From: Cohaesibacteraceae bacterium
GTDB taxonomy: Bacteria > Pseudomonadota > Alphaproteobacteria > Rhizobiales > Cohaesibacteraceae
Assembly (NCBI GenBank): GCA_016764535.1
Contig: JAESRR010000252.1
Span: 38,164 to 45,184 of the forward strand
Direction of reading: 5' to 3'
Length of the DNA: 7,021 bases
Below the pieces are notes generated by a model that was not told where the DNA came from, searched no databases, and was given only the letters and a program-made list of their open reading frames with translations. Below, piece after piece: positions 5,098 through 7,021 of the stretch (position 1 is the stretch's first letter; every line of letters begins with the position of its first letter). The position numbers were made by a program, and so were the translations under genes.

Positions 5098-7021
5098 TTA
5101 GTGCGCTTCGTCCCAGTTATTCGCAGCGCGCGCATCGACACTGAGCGGCACTTTCAGCGTCAAAACCGGCTGAGTCGCCTGTTCCATCACTTCGCATGCA
5201 ACACTGATTGTCCGATCAACTTCATCTTCCGGCACTTCAAAGATCAGCTCGTCATGGACTTGTAACAACATGATGCCATTGAGCTTTTCTGAAAGTAAAA
5301 CATCATCCATCCGTATCATCGCACGGCGAATAATATCGGCGGCTGAACCCTGTATTGGTGCATTGATTGCCGCACGTTCGTAAAATGCCCGGTGGCTCGG
5401 ATTCTTTGTATTTATTTCCGGGTAATGGGCCTTGCGTCCAAAAATCGTTTCAACAAAACCATTCTGATGGACGAACGCCTTTGTATCTTCCATATAATCC
5501 CGAATGCCGGGAAATCTGGTGAAATAGGTATCAATGTATTCTTTGGCTTCGGTGCGGGAGATACTTAGTTGGTTGGCAAGGCCAAATGCAGATATGCCGT
5601 AAATTATTCCAAAGTTGATCGCCTTCGCCCGGCGACGGACCATCGGGTCCATACCTTCAATCGGCACGCCGAACATCTCGCTGGCTGTCATCGCATGGAT
5701 ATCCAGACCATCACCAAAGGCTTTGGTGAGCTGGGGAATGTCTGCCATATGCGCCAGAACGCGTAATTCGATCTGGCTGTAATCTGCAGAAATCAACTTG
5801 TGACCGGCATTTGCAACAAAGGCTGTGCGAATCTTACGTCCGTCTGCATTACGAACGGGGATATTTTGCAGGTTCGGGTCACTCGATGACAGACGTCCGG
5901 TTGTGGTCGAAGCCAACGCGTAGGATGTATGCACCCGTTTGGTTTTGGGATTGATGAATTCGGGCAATGCATCGGTGTAGGTGGACTTCAATTTTGAAAG
6001 CTGGCGCCAGTCAACCACCTTGCGGGGCATGTCATGACCTTGCGAGGCCAGATCCTCCAGAACAGCAGCAGTCGTTGACCAGGCTCCCGTTTTGGTTTTC
6101 TTGCCACCGGGTAGCTCTTGTTCAACGAACAGGATTTCGCCCAGCTGTTTGGGAGAGCCGATGTTAAACTGACGACCGGCAAGACTATAAATCTCGTCTT
6201 CGAATGCTGCCATTCCCTGCGCAAAATCACCGGACAATCTTGCCAGAATTTGTCTGTCGACCGAAATACCACGCTCTTCCATGCGAGCCAGTGTCGGGAC
6301 CATCGGACGTTCGAGCACTTCGTAAACCCGGGTCATGCCTTCTGCTGCCAGCCTTGGTTTTAGAATGTGCCACAGGCGCAGGGTTACATCGGCGTCCTCG
6401 GCCGCATAGATCCCGGCCTTATCGAGGGGAACCTTGTCAAAAGTAATCTGTTTCTTGCCGGTGCCTGCAATTTCCTTAAATGGAATGGGAGAATGATCCA
6501 GCCAAATACGGGATAATTCATCCATGCCATGATTATTTTTACCGCCATCCAGCACATAGGATAACAACATGGTGTCATCCAGCGGATGAATATTGATGCC
6601 ATATTGCCTGAGGAGCAGCAGATCGTATTTCAGGTTTTGACCAATTTTCAATATTGCCGGATCTTCCAGCAATTGTTTAATCAGGGGTAACGCATCGTCC
6701 AGCGGGATTTGCCCTTCAAGCAAACCTCCACCGCCGAGCAAATCACCTTCGCCGTCAACATGGCCCAGTGGTACATAACAGGCTTTGCCAGGTGCAAGAG
6801 CAAGTGAAACCCCGACCAGTGTTGCCTGCATCGCATCAAGCGATGTGGTTTCGGTATCCACCGAGACAAAACCCTGTTTTACCGATTCATCGATCCAGAA
6901 TTGGAGCCGCTCCAGATCCATCACCATTTCATAGGATGTATGATCGATTGATTGTTTCTGGATTTGAGCCCGGACAAAATTAGCATTTGCAACCGGTGTT
7001 GCTTCACCCGTGGCGACAAGG
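5098..7021 (-). CDS. polA: DNA polymerase I, C-terminal 640 residues (5' end outside window)
   Basis: Replicative gap-filling and repair polymerase. The frame stays open to the right edge, so the N-terminal 5'-3' exonuclease domain lies outside and the Met at 6927 is internal. In visible numbering the 3'-5' exonuclease is complete: DTETTSL with Asp55 and Glu57, GQNLKYD with Asn129 and Asp133, and YAAEDAD with Tyr205 and Asp209, meaning proofreading residues are intact. The polymerase domain has TTTGRLSSSDPNLQNIP, motif A SADYSQIELR (catalytic Asp413), motif B RRRAKAINFGIIYG, and motif C QVHDELIFEVP (Asp590, Glu591). The O-helix position after Asn is Phe, as in E. coli. The ending DARAANNWDEAH resembles rhizobial-type homologues. 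It is a housekeeping gene, unlikely to be functionally linked to the downstream operon. Confidence 0.98.
   Translation of the reverse strand, partial: LVATGEATPVANANFVRAQIQKQSIDHTSYEMVMDLERLQFWIDESVKQGFVSVDTETTSLDAMQATLVGVSLALAPGKACYVPLGHVDGEGDLLGGGGLLEGQIPLDDALPLIKQLLEDPAILKIGQNLKYDLLLLRQYGINIHPLDDTMLLSYVLDGGKNNHGMDELSRIWLDHSPIPFKEIAGTGKKQITFDKVPLDKAGIYAAEDADVTLRLWHILKPRLAAEGMTRVYEVLERPMVPTLARMEERGISVDRQILARLSGDFAQGMAAFEDEIYSLAGRQFNIGSPKQLGEILFVEQELPGGKKTKTGAWSTTAAVLEDLASQGHDMPRKVVDWRQLSKLKSTYTDALPEFINPKTKRVHTSYALASTTTGRLSSSDPNLQNIPVRNADGRKIRTAFVANAGHKLISADYSQIELRVLAHMADIPQLTKAFGDGLDIHAMTASEMFGVPIEGMDPMVRRRAKAINFGIIYGISAFGLANQLSISRTEAKEYIDTYFTRFPGIRDYMEDTKAFVHQNGFVETIFGRKAHYPEINTKNPSHRAFYERAAINAPIQGSAADIIRRAMIRMDDVLLSEKLNGIMLLQVHDELIFEVPEDEVDRTISVACEVMEQATQPVLTLKVPLSVDARAANNWDEAH

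Noticed and set aside
5017..5265. 82-codon plus-strand open frame spanning the polA 3' end
   Set aside because: Most of it is antisense to polA, it resembles no known protein, and it looks like chance open frame.
5098..6927. polA as a complete gene starting at the Met at 6927
   Set aside because: The frame is open for 31 more codons to the window edge and the 3'-5' exonuclease domain is already under way, so the Met is internal.
1..7021. CRISPR array, tRNA or rRNA gene, insertion sequence or transposase
   Set aside because: No regularly spaced repeats, cloverleaf pattern, ribosomal RNA sequence, terminal inverted repeats or transposase coding were seen on either strand.

Overview
The window is about 7 kb in which every supported gene lies on the minus strand, so transcription runs from high to low coordinates. 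The C-terminal part of DNA polymerase I resembles rhizobial-type Alphaproteobacteria in its overall sequence and its ending (...DARAANNWDEAH). Base composition is near 50 % GC by eye, lower than most soil rhizobia. A marine or host-associated Hyphomicrobiales-like organism is plausible, but this is an inference from protein style, not a search.

Layout in order of transcription. (1) 7021-5098: the 3' part of polA, cut by the window edge, carrying a complete proofreading exonuclease domain and a complete polymerase domain. (2) 5097-4790: a 308-bp gene-free region with a weak terminator-like hairpin after polA, several short inverted repeats, a -35-like element, and an 11-bp-arm palindrome that looks like the operator of the next gene product. 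(3) 4789-1: a tightly packed accessory operon encoding a ROK-family repressor, an M20-family metallo-hydrolase (ATGA overlap with the repressor), a periplasmic sugar-type substrate-binding protein, an RbsC-like ABC permease, and the beginning of a YhfX-type PLP-dependent racemase-like enzyme that runs off the left edge. A GC-rich stem-loop with a T-rich tail separates the binding protein from the permease.

Working model (inference): the ROK protein represses its own operon and senses a sugar-like ligand. The binding protein and permease import a compound, the M20 enzyme hydrolyses an amide or peptide bond in it or in a metabolite, and the YhfX-like enzyme acts on the released amino acid. The mixture of a sugar-type importer and repressor with an amidohydrolase and an amino-acid PLP enzyme suggests a sugar-amino acid or N-acyl amino acid conjugate as substrate. 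This combination is the most interesting feature of the window. No ABC ATPase is visible and must lie downstream or elsewhere. Two proteins depart from their families at key residues: the ROK protein lacks the zinc cysteine cluster and the ExGH histidine, and the M20 enzyme has Tyr where the lid-domain His is normally found.
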